Shown here piece after piece: positions 61,566 to 64,000 of a stretch of 64,000 nt of DNA (position 1 is the first letter of the stretch; each line of letters starts with the position of its first letter). The stretch covers positions 186,001 through 250,000 of the forward strand of contig NW_027478772.1 in NCBI RefSeq assembly GCF_051014685.1, read 5' to 3'. Source of the stretch: Ptiloglossa arizonensis. Taxonomy: Eukaryota; Arthropoda; Insecta; Hymenoptera; Colletidae. The position numbers and the translations under genes were made by a program. Below the pieces are notes generated by a model. It was given only the letters and a program-made list of their open reading frames with translations, was not told the DNA's origin and did not search any database.

Positions 61566-64000
61566 AACCCATAACTGCAATGGCATAGGGGAAAAGTACA
61601 CACACCATTGTAATCGGGCGTGTTTCTACTTTCAGATGCAACAGGAATATCTCGAGTTCGTCAATTCGTTCGCCAGATATGGGAATTTGAAGCTAAGGAA
61701 TGGTTGAGAAACCATCAAAATTTTCGCAAGTCTGATACTCGAAACCAATAACTACTATTGCCTAGGGCAAAAATACACATACCGCTGTAATCGGGCGAGT
61801 TTCTGCTTTCATATGCAACAGTAATTTCTCGAGTTCGTCAATCCGTTCGCGAGATATGGGAATTTGAAGCTAAAGAATGGTTGAGAAACCATCAAAATTT
61901 TCGCAAGTCTGATACTCGAAACCAATAACTGGAATGGCCTAGGGGAAAAGTATGCACACCATTGTAATCGGGCGAGTTTCTACATTCAGATGCAACAGGA
62001 ACATCTCGAGTTCGTCAATCCGTTCGCCAGATATGGGAATTTGAAGCTAAGGAATGGTTGAGAAACCATCAAAATTTTCGCAAGTCTGATACGCGAAACC
62101 AATAACTACTATTGCCTACGGCAAAAATACACATACCGTTGTAATCGGGCGAGTTTCTGCTTTCATATGCAAGAGGAATTTCTCGAGTTCGTCAATCCGT
62201 TCGCGAGATATGGAAGTATGAAGTTAAGGAATGGTTGAGAAACCATCAAAATTTTTGCAATTCTGATACTCGATACCTATAACTGGATTGGCAAAGGGGA
62301 AAAGTACGCACACCATTGTAATCGGGAGAGTCTCTACTTTCAGATGCAACAGGAATTTCTCGAGTTCGTCAATCCGTTCGCGAGATATGGGAGTTAGAAA
62401 TTAAGGAATGGTTGAGAGTCCATCAAAATTTTCGCAAGTCTGATACTCGAAGCCCATAAGTAGAATGTCCTTGGGGAAAAATACACAGACCGCTGTAATC
62501 GGGCGAGTATCTGCTTTCGGATGCAACAGGAATTTCTCGAGTTCGTCAATCCGTTCGCGAGATATGGGAGTTTGAAGTTAAGGAATGGTTGAGAAACCAT
62601 CAAAACTTTCGCAAGTCTGATACTCGAAACCAATAACTGCAATGGCATAGGGGAAAAGTACACACACCATTGTAATCGGGCGAGTTTCTAAATTCAGATG
62701 CAACAGGAATATCTCGAGTTCGTCAATTCGTTCGCCAGATATGGGAATTTGAAGCTAAGGAATGGTTGAGAAACCATCAAAATTTTCGCAAGTCTGATAC
62801 TCGAAACCAATAACTACTATGGCCTAGGGCAAAAATACACATACCGTTGTGGTCGGGCGGGTTTTCCTTTCAGATGCAACAGGAATTTCTCGAGTTCGTC
62901 AATCCGTTCGCGAGATATGGGAGTTTGAAGTTAAGGAATGGTTGAGAAACCATCAAAACTTTCGCAAGTCTGATACTCGAAACCAATAACTGCAATGGCA
63001 TAGGGGAAAAGTACACACACCATTGTAATCGGGCGAGTTTCTACATTCAGATGTAACAGGAATATCTCGAGTTCGTCAATTCGTTCGCCAGATATGGGAA
63101 TTTGATGCTAAGGATTGGATGAGAAACCATCAAAATTTTCGCAAGTCTGACACTCGAAACCAATAACTACTATTGCCTAGGGCAAAAATACACATACAGT
63201 TGTAATCGGGCGAGTTTCTGCTTTCATATGCAACAGGAATTTCTCGAGTTCATTAATCTGTTCGCGAGAAATGGGAGTTTAAAGTTAAGGAATGGTTGCG
63301 AAACCATCAAAATTTTTGCAATTCTGATACTCGAAGCCAATAACTAGAATGTCCTGGGGGAAAAATACACAGACCGCTGTAATCGGGCGAGTATCTGCTT
63401 TAAGATGCAACAGGAATTTCTCGAGTTCGTCAATCCGTTCGCGAGATATGAGAGTTTGAAGTTAAGGAATGGTTGAGAAACCATCAAAACTTCCGCAAGT
63501 CTGATACTCGAAACCAATAACTGCAATGGCATAGGGGAAAAGTACACACACCATTGTAATCGGGCGAGTTTCTACATTCAGATGCAACAGGAATATCTCG
63601 AGTTCGTCAATTCGTTCGCCAGATATGGGAATTTGAAGCTAAGGAATGGTTGAGAAACCATCAAAATTTTCGCAAGTCTGTTACTCGAAACCAATAACTA
63701 CTATTGCCTAGGGCAAAAATACACACACCGTTGTAATCGGGCGAGTTTCTGCTTTCATATGCAACAGGAATTTCTCGAGTTCGTCAATCCGTTCGCGAGA
63801 TATGGGAGTTTGAAGTTAAGGAATGGTTGAGAAACCATCAAAACTTTCGCAAGTCTGATACTCGAAACCAATAACCGGAATGCCCTAGGGGAAAAGTACA
63901 CACACCATTGTAATCGGGCGAGTTTCTGCTTTCAGATGCAACAGGAATTTCTCGAGTTCGTCAATCCGTTCGCGAGATATGGGAGTTTGAAGTTAAGGAA
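61566..64000 (+). repeat. 14-mer HOR, copy 4, cut by the window end
   Basis: This copy runs 2,435 bp before the window stops; a full copy would end near 64,042. It retains the two bases deleted in copy 3 (near 62,910). The tandem series probably continues beyond the window. Confidence 0.85.

Larger units (their letters stand above)
1..64000 (+). repeat. 177-bp satellite array, uninterrupted, head to tail
   Basis: The whole window is tandem copies of one unit. The landmark GGAATTTCTCGAG or its variants starts at 91, 268, 445, 622, 799, 976, 1153, 1330 and 1507, exactly 177 bp apart, and the same spacing (176-178) continues to the end. That gives about 360 units. Every unit I read is in the same orientation, and no foreign DNA interrupts the array. 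Both window ends fall inside a unit, so the true array is longer. Known: satellites of 150-180 bp in long HOR arrays are typical of centromeres in plants and animals. Inferred: this is centromeric or pericentromeric, although a subtelomeric or interstitial heterochromatic array is not excluded. The species is not identifiable from the sequence alone. Confidence 0.97.

Noticed and set aside
79..63547. About sixty open reading frames of 61-103 codons on both strands, with shared peptide motifs
   Set aside because: 177 is 59 codons, so one frame stays open across unit boundaries when the common in-frame TGA is changed (for example TTGAG to TTTAG). The peptides are just translations of the repeat and occur on both strands. 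They have no start context of their own and break at every single-base indel. They are not genes.
1..64000. CRISPR array
   Set aside because: Repeats are regular, but there are no unique spacers: the whole unit recurs, at 177 bp, with no cas genes nearby.
1..64000. A named satellite such as Arabidopsis CEN178, maize CentC or primate alpha satellite
   Set aside because: The length class is similar, but the sequence landmarks do not match those families as I recall them. A database search would be needed to name it.
1..64000. Species identification from the satellite (plant or insect)
   Set aside because: Phrases such as TTCGCGAGATATGG have a feel common to several insect and plant satellites, but nothing in the window is diagnostic.
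1..64000. Inverted monomers or a strand switch
   Set aside because: I looked for reversed landmarks (for example CGAACGGATTGACG on the + strand) and found none. The minus-strand open frames are only the reverse reading of normal units.

Overview
The window is satellite DNA from end to end. It is one uninterrupted head-to-tail array of a unit of about 177 bp, roughly 360 copies. All copies lie in the same orientation, and the array runs off both window edges. I found no credible protein-coding gene, RNA gene, transposon or CRISPR array. Long arrays of nucleosome-sized units arranged in higher-order repeats (HORs) are typical of eukaryotic centromeric or pericentromeric heterochromatin. I cannot name the species. 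The unit does not look like Arabidopsis CEN178, maize CentC or primate alpha satellite as I remember them. GC is near 42% and CpG is not depleted (about 10 CpG per unit), so a plant or an invertebrate are both possible.

Unit anatomy (hand-read; phase set at GGAATTTCTCGAG): a conserved half holds a CTCGAG site, a motif close to the mammalian CENP-B box core (GTTCGCGAGATATGGGA), and a 16-bp dyad (ATGGTT-loop-AACCAT). An A4T4 tract follows. Then comes a more variable segment of about 50 bp around the CCTAGG site. That segment defines the monomer classes whose order makes up the HORs.

Layout. 1-8.2 kb: mixed HORs, with a 2.08-kb segment repeated 6,009 bp downstream. 8.2-15.8 kb: mixed monomers collinear with 48-56.8 kb. 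15.8-24.4 kb: an 11-mer tandem duplication (17.56-21.46 kb), flanked by two copies of another ~2-kb segment. 24.4-28.0 kb: the same kinds of monomer with very many 1-base insertions and deletions, probably an unpolished assembly patch. 28.0-29.9 kb: clean mixed monomers. 29.9-35.2 kb: a 15-mer in two copies that look identical. 35.2-42.1 kb: the same distinct subfamily, including 5-mer (885-bp) HORs. 42.1-44.55 kb: a 7-mer tandem duplication. 44.55-54.3 kb: 8-mer and 11-mer duplications and a return of left-side monomer types. 54.3-64 kb: a 14-mer HOR (2,477 bp) in four copies, one truncated by a junction and one by the window end.

The most notable points are two copies of the box-like motif with a complete CENP-B-box core, near-matches in most other units, and a dyad whose stem is kept while its loop varies. 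The HOR blocks show clear traces of recent tandem duplication. There is also a localized indel-rich patch, and anyone using this sequence should treat it as suspect.
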